Notes: generated from the letters alone by a model not told the origin. 64,000 nt of DNA from Pseudomonas frederiksbergensis (GCF_003732275.1 NZ_MOBM01000039.1:964187-1028186); one strand, 5' to 3'. Shown: positions 43,871 through 53,042, numbered from the stretch's first letter. Made by a program: numbers and translations.

Positions 43871-45110
43871 ACTTAAAACCATGAGCCTACAGGAAGACGA
43901 TCTACCCACATTGGTGCCCAAGCTGCGATTTCCACAGTTTCAGAATGCGGAGAGTTGGGGGCCAAAAGAGTTGGGAGAATGCTTGGAATATCTCCAGCCT
44001 ACAAAGTTTTTGGTGAATAGCACGGCCTACGACGACAAGTACGAAACACCCGTCGTCACGGCCGGAAAAACCTTCATTTTGGGATATACGAATGAGACCG
44101 AAGGGGTTTTTGACCACCCCCTTCCAGTTATTATTTTTGATGATTTCACAACCGCATCCCAATATGTGGACTTTCGGTTCAAGGCAAAATCGTCAGCAAT
44201 GAAGATTTTGTTGGCAAAAGAAGGCGCCAACATTAAGTTCATTTACGAATCAATGCAGAGAATTGATTACGAAGTCGGTGCCCATGGACGACATTGGATA
44301 TCTGCCTATTCAAAAATCAGGGTTGCAGTCCCCAAACCTGACGAACAAAAAAAAATCGCCGACTGCCTCAATTCAGTAGACGATCTGATCGCGGTGCAAG
44401 CTCGAAAAGTGCATGCGCTTAAGACCCATAAAAAAGGGCTGATGCAGCTACTTTTCCCTCGCGAAGGCGAAACCCAACCCCGCCTCCGCTTTCCCGAATT
44501 CCAAAACGCCGGGGAGTGGGAAGTGCGTCCATTTGATAAGTTTGTAAGCAAGTCCTTCTATGGAACATCGAGTTCAACGTCACCGAAAGGCCAGTATCCG
44601 GTTCTGCGCATGGGAAACATGGTCGACGGTGGACTAGATTTTAAAAACTTAGTCTATATCGATTTAGATCCCGATTCGTTCGAATCCTTCCGGCTGGAGG
44701 ACGGAGACATTCTTCTCAATAGAACCAATAGTCCTGCTCTAGTCGGAAAGATTTCTCTCTTCCGGCTCAAATCAGAGTGCATAACAGCCTCCTACATCGT
44801 CACATATCGTCTGAACAAACAGCGGATCGATCCTTCGTTCTGTAACTTCATGCTAAATACGCCATTGCATCAGGCGAAAATCAAGACACTCGCCAAGCCA
44901 AGCATTAGTCAGGCCAACATTAATCCAACCACTTTCCGAAAAGAACTAATCGTTGCTGTTCCTACCATCCTAGAACAACAACGCATCGCCGATTGCCTGA
45001 CCTCCCTCGACGACCTCATCACCGCCCAAACCCAAAAGTTAGCAGCTTTCAAAACGCAAAAGAAAGGACTAACGCAGCAGCTTTTCCCTGCGCCGGAGAC
45101 AGCTGCATGA
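43860..45110 (+). CDS. hsdS: Type I restriction enzyme, S (specificity) subunit
   Basis: A 416-residue specificity subunit with two target-recognition domains, each followed by a conserved helix: VHALKTHKKGLMQLLFPREG near residue 195 and KLAAFKTQKKGLTQQLFPAP at the end. The repeated LRFPEFQNAGEWE motif marks the second half. The ATG at 43860 overlaps hsdR by 11 bases; ATG at 43881 is also possible. The recognition sequence cannot be read from the protein. Codon use in the recognition domains is more AT-rich, as is usual for these exchangeable segments. Confidence 0.93.
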   Translation: MSSKLKTMSLQEDDLPTLVPKLRFPQFQNAESWGPKELGECLEYLQPTKFLVNSTAYDDKYETPVVTAGKTFILGYTNETEGVFDHPLPVIIFDDFTTASQYVDFRFKAKSSAMKILLAKEGANIKFIYESMQRIDYEVGAHGRHWISAYSKIRVAVPKPDEQKKIADCLNSVDDLIAVQARKVHALKTHKKGLMQLLFPREGETQPRLRFPEFQNAGEWEVRPFDKFVSKSFYGTSSSTSPKGQYPVLRMGNMVDGGLDFKNLVYIDLDPDSFESFRLEDGDILLNRTNSPALVGKISLFRLKSECITASYIVTYRLNKQRIDPSFCNFMLNTPLHQAKIKTLAKPSISQANINPTTFRKELIVAVPTILEQQRIADCLTSLDDLITAQTQKLAAFKTQKKGLTQQLFPAPETAA

Positions 45111-46234
45111 GTGGGAAGCCGAAGATTCAGAAGTTCACGAACATCGGAAAACTGGTCACCCGGTTGCGGGATGACCTGACCGGTGGAAATCAGGGCTTTG
45201 TGCTGCTTTACGCATACAACGGCACAGGCAAAACCCGCCTGTCCATGGAGTTCAAAGACGCGGGGAAGCGCAAAAACAAGGGGAATCCCGACACGCTCTA
45301 TTTCAACGCCTTCACCGAAGACCTTTTCTCTTGGGACAACGACCTGGATAACGATAGCGCGCGGTACTTACGTCTCAACGCGGCTTCCAAGTTCTTTAAT
45401 GGCCTCAAGGACTTGGCCCTGGAGGAAAGCATTGGGGGCTACCTCAGCCGCTACACGGATTTTATTTTTGATATCGATTACGACAAATGGACCATCAGCT
45501 TTCGGAAAGATGAGGCCAGCTACATCAAGGTATCCCGCGGAGAGGAGAACATTTTCATCTGGTGCCTGTTCATGGCCATTTGCGAGCGAGTGATTGACGG
45601 AGCCGAGTCCTATGCGTGGGTGGAATACCTCTATATCGACGACCCCATCTCCTCCCTGGACGACAACAACGCCATTGCCGTGGCGAGCGATCTGGCGAAA
45701 CTGCTCCGCAGAGGCAAAGATCGCTGGAAAGTCGTCCTCTCTTCCCACCACGCTCTGTTCTTCAACGTGGTGTGCAATGAATTGAAGAAGGAGCCGCATA
45801 AGAAATATTTCCTCCATCGGCCCGAATGCGGTACCACCTACACCCTGCGCGCAACGGATGACACGCCATTTTTCCATCATGTGGCAACGCTGGCTGAAAT
45901 CCACAAGGCTGCTGAGGGTGGCAAACTCTATACCTACCACTTCAATATGCTGCGTAGCATCATGGAGAAGACCGCGACCTTCTTCGGGTATGACGATTTT
46001 TCTGCCTGTATTCACGGCGTAGAAGATGAGGTGCTCTATTCCCGAGCGCTTAACCTGCTGAGCCACGGCAAATACGCCATTTATCAACCTATGGAGATGG
46101 TGAACGATACCAAGCAGCTATTCCGGCAAATCCTCAGTGCCTTTCTCAACCGCTACCGTTTCGCTCTGCCCGACATCCTAGAGCAGCCTGCCACCACGTC
46201 AGCACCAATCCCGACTCTTGAGCTAAAACCATGA
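45107..46234 (+). CDS. PrrC/RloC-like ATPase, candidate anticodon nuclease, in the hsd operon
   Basis: A 375-residue ABC-like ATPase between hsdS and hsdM, overlapping both by four bases. Walker A is YAYNGTGKTR (35-44), an ABC signature-like SRGEENIF is at 143-150, Walker B with D-loop is YLYIDDPISSLDD (174-186), and an H-loop LSSHH is at 211-215. The C-terminal region has Arg283-x3-Glu287 in LRSIMEKTA and His320 in LLSHGKYAI. In PrrC the anticodon-nuclease triad is Arg320-Glu324-His356, so spacing here is nearly the same. PrrC is likewise encoded inside a type I hsd locus. It may cut tRNA when the restriction enzyme is blocked. Nuclease activity is inferred. Confidence 0.75.
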   Translation: MSGKPKIQKFTNIGKLVTRLRDDLTGGNQGFVLLYAYNGTGKTRLSMEFKDAGKRKNKGNPDTLYFNAFTEDLFSWDNDLDNDSARYLRLNAASKFFNGLKDLALEESIGGYLSRYTDFIFDIDYDKWTISFRKDEASYIKVSRGEENIFIWCLFMAICERVIDGAESYAWVEYLYIDDPISSLDDNNAIAVASDLAKLLRRGKDRWKVVLSSHHALFFNVVCNELKKEPHKKYFLHRPECGTTYTLRATDDTPFFHHVATLAEIHKAAEGGKLYTYHFNMLRSIMEKTATFFGYDDFSACIHGVEDEVLYSRALNLLSHGKYAIYQPMEMVNDTKQLFRQILSAFLNRYRFALPDILEQPATTSAPIPTLELKP

Positions 46235-47838
46235 ACGACTCCAGCCAAAAACAACTGGGCAAGACCCTCTGGGCCATTGCCGACCAATTGCGCGGGGCCA
46301 TGGATGCGGATGATTTCCGCGACTACATGCTGTCCTTTCTCTTCTTACGCTATCTGTCAGACAACTATGAGGCGGGAGCCAAGAAGGAGCTGGGCAGCGA
46401 TTACCCCAAAGTCGAAGATGAAGACCGACGTGTGCCACTGGCGCTTTGGTACGCCAACAACCCGGACGACATCACCGAATTTGAAAAGCAGATGCGCCGC
46501 AAGGTGCATTACGTCATCCAGCCGCTGCACCTCTGGAACAGCATCGCCAATATGGCCCGCACCCAGAACGGTGACCTGCTTAATACACTGCAGGCGGGCT
46601 TTAAATACATCGAAACCGAGTCTTTTGAGAGCACCTTTCAGGGACTTTTTTCGGAAATCGACCTGAGCTCCCCAAAGCTGGGCAAGAACTATACAGAGCG
46701 CAACACCAAGCTCTGTACCATCATCCAAAAAATCGCCGAGGGTCTGGCGGAGTTCTCCACGGACATCGATGCACTGGGCGATGCCTATGAATACCTGATC
46801 GGCCAGTTTGCCGCCGGCTCAGGCAAGAAGGCGGGGGAGTTCTACACGCCCCAACAAATTTCCGACATCCTGTCCACCATCGTTACCCTCGACAGCCAGG
46901 ATCCGAAAACCGGCCCCAAGCAGCGCCTGGATAGCGTTATGGACTTCGCCTGCGGCTCAGGCTCGCTGCTGCTTAACGTGCGCAAGCGCATGGGGCCGCA
47001 TGGCATTGGCAAGATTTACGGTCAAGAAAAGAACATCACCACCTACAACCTAGCTCGCATGAACATGCTGCTGCATGGAGTAAAGGACACTGAGTTCGAG
47101 ATCTATCACGGTGACACGCTGACTAACGACTGGGACATCCTGCGCGAGTTGAATCCCGCCAAAAAACCCGCGTTCGACGCCATCGTGGCCAATCCGCCCT
47201 TCAGCTACCGCTGGGAGCCCACTGACGCCCTGGCCGACGATGTGCGCTTCAAAAACCACGGCCTCGCCCCCAAATCGGCTGCCGACTTTGCCTTTCTGCT
47301 GCACGGCTTTCATTTCCTGAAAGACGAGGGCGTAATGGCCATCATTCTGCCCCACGGCGTGCTGTTCCGGGGCGGTGCTGAGGAGCGCATCCGCACCAAG
47401 CTCCTGAAAGACGGCCACATCGACACCGTGATCGGCTTGCCATCGAACCTGTTTTACTCCACCGGTATCCCGGTTTGCATTCTCGTGCTCAAAAAATGCA
47501 AGCAACCGGACGACGTGCTATTCATCAACGCGGCTGAACATTTCGTTAAAGGCAAGCGCCAGAACCATCTGACGGATGAGAACATCGCCAAGATCATCGA
47601 GACCTACCAGTTCCGCAAGGAAGAACCCCGTTACGCCCGCCGGGTGACGATGGAGGAGATCGAGAAGAACGACTACAACCTGAATATCTCTCGCTATATC
47701 AGCACGTCAAGCGCAGAGGTAGAGATTGACTTACAAATTGTGAATGCCGAACTGGTTACACTGGAAAAAACCATTCAGGTGGCACGGGACAAACACAATG
47801 CGTTCCTGAAAGAGCTGGGTCTACCAGCCTTAGCGTGA
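46231..47838 (+). CDS. hsdM: Type I restriction enzyme, M (methyltransferase) subunit
   Basis: A 535-residue N6-adenine methyltransferase. The N-terminal HsdM domain has LRGAMDADDFRDYMLSFLFL, typical of the family. The SAM site is in MDFACGSGSLLLNVRKRM and the catalytic motif IV is VANPPFSYRW. It methylates the host recognition site and forms part of the restriction complex. It is the last gene of the operon, overlapping the ATPase stop by ATGA; ending with hsdM rather than hsdR is an unusual order. Confidence 0.95.
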   Translation: MNDSSQKQLGKTLWAIADQLRGAMDADDFRDYMLSFLFLRYLSDNYEAGAKKELGSDYPKVEDEDRRVPLALWYANNPDDITEFEKQMRRKVHYVIQPLHLWNSIANMARTQNGDLLNTLQAGFKYIETESFESTFQGLFSEIDLSSPKLGKNYTERNTKLCTIIQKIAEGLAEFSTDIDALGDAYEYLIGQFAAGSGKKAGEFYTPQQISDILSTIVTLDSQDPKTGPKQRLDSVMDFACGSGSLLLNVRKRMGPHGIGKIYGQEKNITTYNLARMNMLLHGVKDTEFEIYHGDTLTNDWDILRELNPAKKPAFDAIVANPPFSYRWEPTDALADDVRFKNHGLAPKSAADFAFLLHGFHFLKDEGVMAIILPHGVLFRGGAEERIRTKLLKDGHIDTVIGLPSNLFYSTGIPVCILVLKKCKQPDDVLFINAAEHFVKGKRQNHLTDENIAKIIETYQFRKEEPRYARRVTMEEIEKNDYNLNISRYISTSSAEVEIDLQIVNAELVTLEKTIQVARDKHNAFLKELGLPALA

Positions 47839-48046
47839 ACCGTAAAGCGATTCAATGAGACCGCATAACTAGGCACTGCGGACAGCAATGCCTTGTTATG
47901 CGCTTACAAATCACAACTACTCCGCCAACACCTTGGGTAAGAGTCGTAAGTTGACCTCAGGATTACAGGCTCCACCATTTTGGCCAAGGGATACGGCTAG
48001 AGCCATACCCGGCGGCAAGTCGAAATGCCGGGATGCCTCAAAACCG
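47839..48046. other. Convergent intergenic region between the two cargo operons
   Basis: This stretch separates the rightward hsd operon from the leftward Hsp70 operon. A small rightward frame (47888-48106) overlaps the Hsp70-like gene and lacks a ribosome site. A weak palindrome (CCGGCGGCAAGTCGAAATGCCGGG, about 48008-48031; split arms CCGGC and GCCGG) might serve termination. Confidence 0.4.
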
Positions 48047-50545
48047 TCAGACGATACCTGTGTAGAGGCGCATATCCTCTGCCTCACGTTCATCTTCTGG
48101 CAATAGGTCCCAAAGCCGGCCGTTCACCTGATTCAGGTCGTCCCAAGATTCGCTGGAGATGTGGCGCTTCCCATTTTCAAAAAGCTGTTTGGCCTGCATT
48201 TGGTCGTTCATAGAAGCACGGTGTTTCACAAGGTGCTCGAACATCCCAACCAGGAAGTCAGGCATGCGCATGAGAATCTGCCACTTTATCCGTGCCAACT
48301 CGCTAGTCGCAGCCTCAACCCGTTCGGGATTGGTCGAGTGGATAAACGTCTGCTCACGCGCAAGAAGCTCGCGTAACTGATGTTTTTCCCGATCATTCCC
48401 ATTCTCTTGAACTAGAGAAGCGACGTCCTGCCTCGATTCCGCATAAGTCGCCCTCGCTCCGTCTAAGCGCTTAGAGGACGTCAACTCGAATACCTCTTCA
48501 GCCACCCGACGTTTCTTGTCCTCGAGTTTGAAACGATCGTCTGTCACGTCGTCAGCAGAAAGAGTCCCGCTCTCGGAGATGAGGCCTCGTACCTTTCCGA
48601 GCAAGCGCTCCAGCTTCTCCGCCGCTTCGTGGTTGCCGTTAGCCGCCGCTTCGTCCACCTCGGACTGGACGCTCGCCTCGAGTTGCAAAACCTCAGAAGC
48701 CAGCTGGCGTGAGTCAACATGGCGCGCAGTGCCATTGAAGACCTGCGAGAACTCCTGACCAGTGCCGTTGAGATAGGCCGAGATTGTGAGATCGCGTGAT
48801 TCTGAGATATCGAAGGTGAGGTCAATCTCGGTACCCTTAATGAGATCACGGCTGATCTGCTTTCCGGTGATCAGCAGGCTCCCAATGGGCTTGTTTGTGG
48901 AAGAGTGCTTCTCGGCTGGCCCCTCGACCACCATAATGCGGAGCTCTTCGTCGGATCCTTTGACGATGGTCTTGGCCACCTCGACAGTCCTTTTCGTTTT
49001 CGCCGGCAACACGCAATTCTTCGTGAAAATCTTATTGAGCCGCGTGTCCTTGTTAGCAATGTCGTCGGTAACAAGGCAAAGATCCTCAGGCAGCATCTGC
49101 CCTGCCACGCTATAACGGCCCTGAGCAATCTGGATGGAGTCCAGGCCGACATCGATAGGGTTGTTCTGCACGTCCAGTATTCTGAACTGAAATAGATTGA
49201 AGGCCCCTTCCCGAAGCGGGAGGTCCTCCATGATCCTGTTAGAAAGGGCCTTAAGGCCGCTATCGAAGGCTCCGTCTTCGCTATAAATGCGGTAGAACAG
49301 GCTCGAGATGTCTCCCTCTACCTTGGCACTGAAGGTTTCCTCGGACTCCTGGGAGTTGCGATTGTAAACCTGCCTGATCTTGAGCTGACGGCTGTTAGAG
49401 GGGACCTTGACAGTATCACCACCTGCCTTGAACTCCTTGGTGCCCGCGAAATAAGCCGCACCAATGGCTATCGCGTTGCTCGGGTCGATCGACGTGTTTA
49501 CCGGGATGCCCATCAATTCCTCAATGCGCTTGCGTACGTAGGGAATATACGTTCCGCCACCCACCATAAGTACGAACTTCAAATCCTCTGGCCGCAGGGA
49601 GTTCCGAGTGAGTATCTTTTTCATCATATCGGCTGTGCTATCGATAGCCGCCGTGATGACATCCTCGAACTCCGAACGCGTAATATTTAGTAGGGAGTCG
49701 ATCGCGACTCCATCTTCGTCCACGAGGCTGACCATCTCAAGATCGATCTCTGCGGATGTCTTCGTAGAGAGTTCAATCTTCGCGCCCTCGGCGGCGTGCA
49801 GCAGGCGGTACCAGAGTTTATTGTATTTCCCCTTCTCGCTCTTCATCTGGCCAAGCAGGTCCGTGAATCTCCCACGACGCAAGATCTCGGGTACGAGGAC
49901 CTTCTCGATGATCTGCTCATCGAAGTCGCAGCCGCCAAGATAGTTGTCACCCTCGTGATCGACAACAGTCAGCTCGCCCTCGACGATCTTCACCAAGGCC
50001 ACGTCAAAGGTTCCGCCGCCCAGGTCGTAAACCATCCACTGGCTGTTGCGCAGATCGACGTTCTTCTCCCTGTTAGCGTAGGCAAGGCTAGCTGCGATGG
50101 GCTCCTGAAGGAGCACCACCTGTTTGAAGCCTGCGGCCACGCCCGCCTCTTTGGTTGCGTTCGACTGCACGGTATCGAATGAAGTGGGAATGGTGATAAC
50201 GACTGCCTCCACAGCCTCGCCCGAATGAACGAAATTCTTGAGCTCCTTAAGGATGAAGGCTGAAAGCTCGATGGGCGTCTTGGAGCCGACAGACTGTATC
50301 TTGATCGTCTCAGTCGTACCCATTTTTCGCTTGAACCTGCTGGCGACGTTCTTGGGATCCTTCTCCACGTACGTACGCGCTTGGTCCCCTATCAGAATGC
50401 GATCGTTCCTGAAAAACACTACTGAGGGAAGCGTCTCCTTGAAGCCGTTGGGATTCTTAAAAACCTCGACCTGCCCCTTGTCAAACTTGGCGATCAGGGA
50501 GTTTGTTGTACCAAGGTCGATGCCAAAACTCACCATCTTGCTCAT
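48047..50545 (-). CDS. DnaK/Hsp70-like chaperone, large form
   Basis: An 832-residue Hsp70-family protein. The ATPase domain (about 1-370) has phosphate-1 motif GIDLGTTNSLIA (8-19), VITIPTSFDTVQ (116-127), LLQEPIAASLAYA (145-157), phosphate-2 motif YDLGGGTFDVAL (173-184) and the adenosine motif LMVGGGTYIPYVRKRI (326-341). The rest, more than 450 residues, exceeds the substrate-binding part of DnaK (638 total), and has a beta region then a long charged helical tail. It lacks the standard DnaK linker motif DVLLLDV. The ATG at 50545 overlaps the stop of the GrpE-like gene. It probably works with the two upstream genes as a dedicated chaperone machine; substrate unknown. Confidence 0.88.
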   Translation of the reverse strand: MSKMVSFGIDLGTTNSLIAKFDKGQVEVFKNPNGFKETLPSVVFFRNDRILIGDQARTYVEKDPKNVASRFKRKMGTTETIKIQSVGSKTPIELSAFILKELKNFVHSGEAVEAVVITIPTSFDTVQSNATKEAGVAAGFKQVVLLQEPIAASLAYANREKNVDLRNSQWMVYDLGGGTFDVALVKIVEGELTVVDHEGDNYLGGCDFDEQIIEKVLVPEILRRGRFTDLLGQMKSEKGKYNKLWYRLLHAAEGAKIELSTKTSAEIDLEMVSLVDEDGVAIDSLLNITRSEFEDVITAAIDSTADMMKKILTRNSLRPEDLKFVLMVGGGTYIPYVRKRIEELMGIPVNTSIDPSNAIAIGAAYFAGTKEFKAGGDTVKVPSNSRQLKIRQVYNRNSQESEETFSAKVEGDISSLFYRIYSEDGAFDSGLKALSNRIMEDLPLREGAFNLFQFRILDVQNNPIDVGLDSIQIAQGRYSVAGQMLPEDLCLVTDDIANKDTRLNKIFTKNCVLPAKTKRTVEVAKTIVKGSDEELRIMVVEGPAEKHSSTNKPIGSLLITGKQISRDLIKGTEIDLTFDISESRDLTISAYLNGTGQEFSQVFNGTARHVDSRQLASEVLQLEASVQSEVDEAAANGNHEAAEKLERLLGKVRGLISESGTLSADDVTDDRFKLEDKKRRVAEEVFELTSSKRLDGARATYAESRQDVASLVQENGNDREKHQLRELLAREQTFIHSTNPERVEAATSELARIKWQILMRMPDFLVGMFEHLVKHRASMNDQMQAKQLFENGKRHISSESWDDLNQVNGRLWDLLPEDEREAEDMRLYTGIV

Positions 50546-50901
50546 TACACGCCCCCCTCTTTCGATTGAACTACCACAATTCCCTTCTGGACTACCCGCG
50601 AACTCTCGGCATGCCCCCATTGGACTCGGATGATGGGTTTTATGACATCCGCGACAACTAGGTTCTCGGTACCCGATCCGGAGATGGCCGCCTCAAGGTC
50701 CGTCCTAGTCTCCCTGAACGGCTGCCCCATGGGGTCCTCATAAAAAATTCCCTCGCTCATAAAAGCGTCTTTCATCTTCTCCACATTGCGACCAGCGTTT
50801 CCCGGATCGCCATGCAGCGCGAGCTTCCTTTCAATTTCATAAAGATTGTTGAGCAGCGAGAGGGTCCACTTGGGAACCTCTATCGCAGGGAAGTGAGCCA
50901 T
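50545..50901 (-). CDS. Short GrpE-like protein, candidate nucleotide-exchange factor
   Basis: A 118-residue protein. The N-terminal half is helical (PKWTLSLLNNLYEIERKLAL). The C-terminal half parallels the GrpE beta domain: MGQPFRETRTDLEAAISG resembles the GEPFDPxxHEAV region, and VVQKGIVVVQSKE resembles the closing VLRPAMVVVAK. It lacks most of the long GrpE coiled coil. The ATG at 50901 has GAGGA six bases upstream. It sits between the TPR and Hsp70 genes, starting 14 bases after one and overlapping the other by one base. Resemblance to GrpE is by eye and needs a profile test. Confidence 0.55.
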   Translation of the reverse strand: MAHFPAIEVPKWTLSLLNNLYEIERKLALHGDPGNAGRNVEKMKDAFMSEGIFYEDPMGQPFRETRTDLEAAISGSGTENLVVADVIKPIIRVQWGHAESSRVVQKGIVVVQSKEGGV

Positions 50902-50915
50902 CTTCATTCCTCGTT

Positions 50916-53042
50916 TTAGTTATAGGTATTAGCTAGGAAGCTGAGCATTGGCGCGTTATCTACTTCCCTGAGCGAGAGAGAAATTCTGACCTTGCGGGAT
51001 TGCTCGTCCGACACGATTACATCTCCGTTCTCGATCGTTACGCGCACCCTACGCCATGGCACTAGGTGGGGCGTGGTGAAAATCCAGCCCGATGTTTCAA
51101 ACTTGATCCCTTGAGAGGAGACCTTACAAGGCCCTATGTGTAGAGTAAGCCCTGCCTGCAATTGATTCTCCATCCACCTCATGACTTGAGGTAGGAGGTA
51201 GTTAATCGCAGCATTTATCAAATCCCCGAAATACTTCTGACCTACTGTTATATCCTTCGTTTTCCAACTAAAGATGATTTTCATATCATTCTTTTTGCTT
51301 GTTGCTACAAAGAAGAAGTCATAGACCTCTCCCAACGAATCTCTCGTGACCAGCGCTCCCCACCGGACAGAATGGACGTCGGCAGCAGCAATGAATCTCT
51401 CACCCTTCTTAACGCCTTCCTTAGTAATCTCCCAAGATTCTGAGCCACTGGACAATTTTGCCTCGTCCTTGCGCTCTTCAAGGATCAGTTCTTCTATTTT
51501 CTCGAAGTCCTCCTCAAGCCTTTGGTTAAGGTCGATTGATTTGAAACGAAACACTTTCGTGAGTTGAAGCATTTCACGAGCCAAACTGCTGTCACCATGG
51601 CTGTTGGAACAGCTGATGGCGATGGAACGTATCTGTGTGACGGCGTCGTTCTGATAATCACGAAAATACGCTGGAAGTAGGTTAAGAATGACGACCAACG
51701 CATTTGTTTCCAAAATCTCTCTGATGGATGAAGTCGAGTATTTTTTGCTGTCTGCATTATGTTTGGCTTTTCGTAAAGGATCTAAAAGACGGTCAACAAG
51801 CCTACGCGCGTTCTCGAAGCATATATCCGCGCGGGAAGATGCAACCCAACGCCGCCCGTCGAGCAAGCATTCAAGTACAATGAAGTTTCTAGAGTCGATA
51901 ACTTTAGATAGCACTCGATCGAACTGCGACGCAAAAATATCACTGAGCCACTCGCGGAAACCATTATCTTCGTTATTGAGTAGTTCAATGGTGTCCAAAT
52001 GCGACTCTAGCTCGTCGACGAGGAAATGCTCGTGCGCCCCCTTGCAAAGAAACGCCAACAACGGTTTGTTCTGGAAGACATACCAGTGGAATGCCCGTTT
52101 GCGCTCATTGTTCAACTCTTCGCAAACACCGATGGCTTTTGACTTATCGATGGTGATACCTGGTATCCAAGAAACGATCCCATCTTCCAGATCGATTTCC
52201 TGTAACAGCGACTTTTTGAGTCTCTGCATAGCCTTAGAATCAAAATCATCCAGGTCTAGGTTATTTGGCGGGTTGAGTAGCTCGAAAGGGTTGAGGTAAT
52301 GCGTGTACCACTGCTCTTTCGGCAGAAGAGTATCGCCTTGGAGACGGGCGTTGCTGGCCAACTGTTGAAGTCTCGGTAGGGCATTGGAGAGGCTTTTGAT
52401 CGGAGGTTCGTAATCTGGGAAGCGACGCGAGGTAAGCCTCCACATGTCGACAGCGTCGGCGTCCTGCGAAATCTCAGGATGGCTGTAGGCAAGACCGAGG
52501 TTGTAAAGGCTCGCTGGATGGTCGGAGAACGTTGCACCCTGTTGCCAATACTTAATGGCCTCGAAGAAATGATTGTTGCGATAATTCAGTATTCCGAATC
52601 TGTTTATTTGAAAGTTGGACAAACTTGCCAACATCTCAATGTGAGTAAGGATCAAAAGTTCCTCATCGTCCTGGTCGACATTGTCTTCATTGGCATAAAT
52701 GCCTGACAGTGCCTCGAGCGCTTCTAGGCTGTCCGAATCACATTCGAGCGCCTCCATAAACGCGTCCTTAGCTCCCTTCTCGCCGACCTTCATCAAGGCG
52801 CGACCAAGGTACACCCAACCAGTAGTAAATTGAGGTGCCAATTCGAGGGTCTTGCGTAACGCCGGAATGACGTTATTAGCATCCCCCATGTCCCACCGAC
52901 TCAGTGCGACATGCCACCAAGCGCTGGCATTGTCCGGCTCAGCCTCAGCTGCAGCCATCGCAGAAACCAGAGCCTCCTTGTACCTTTTTCGAACTCTTTG
53001 ATCTTTGGCCTTCTCAATGAGCTCATCCGCAGTCAAAGACAT
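50916..53042 (-). CDS. TPR-repeat protein with C-terminal beta-rich domain, partner of the Hsp70-like protein
   Basis: A 708-residue protein. Residues 1-115 form about three TPR units (RYKEALVSAMAAAEAEPDN, VIPALRKTLELAPQFTTGW, AKDAFMEALECDSDSLEAL), and another pair lies near 150-205 (FFEAIKYWQQGATFSDHP). A long helical middle follows (about 230-520). The end (about 545-708) is predicted beta-rich, with SVRWGALVTRDSLGEVYDFF and PWRRVRVTIENGDVIVSDEQ, suggesting a PH-like fold. There is no J-domain HPD motif. A strong AAGGAG site precedes the ATG at 53042. It is first in the three-gene operon and may select clients. The exact family is not recognised. Confidence 0.75.
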   Translation of the reverse strand: MSLTADELIEKAKDQRVRKRYKEALVSAMAAAEAEPDNASAWWHVALSRWDMGDANNVIPALRKTLELAPQFTTGWVYLGRALMKVGEKGAKDAFMEALECDSDSLEALEALSGIYANEDNVDQDDEELLILTHIEMLASLSNFQINRFGILNYRNNHFFEAIKYWQQGATFSDHPASLYNLGLAYSHPEISQDADAVDMWRLTSRRFPDYEPPIKSLSNALPRLQQLASNARLQGDTLLPKEQWYTHYLNPFELLNPPNNLDLDDFDSKAMQRLKKSLLQEIDLEDGIVSWIPGITIDKSKAIGVCEELNNERKRAFHWYVFQNKPLLAFLCKGAHEHFLVDELESHLDTIELLNNEDNGFREWLSDIFASQFDRVLSKVIDSRNFIVLECLLDGRRWVASSRADICFENARRLVDRLLDPLRKAKHNADSKKYSTSSIREILETNALVVILNLLPAYFRDYQNDAVTQIRSIAISCSNSHGDSSLAREMLQLTKVFRFKSIDLNQRLEEDFEKIEELILEERKDEAKLSSGSESWEITKEGVKKGERFIAAADVHSVRWGALVTRDSLGEVYDFFFVATSKKNDMKIIFSWKTKDITVGQKYFGDLINAAINYLLPQVMRWMENQLQAGLTLHIGPCKVSSQGIKFETSGWIFTTPHLVPWRRVRVTIENGDVIVSDEQSRKVRISLSLREVDNAPMLSFLANTYN

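Noticed and set aside
47888..48106. 72-codon frame after hsdM
   Set aside because: No ribosome site, no recognisable composition, and it overlaps the end of the Hsp70-like gene.
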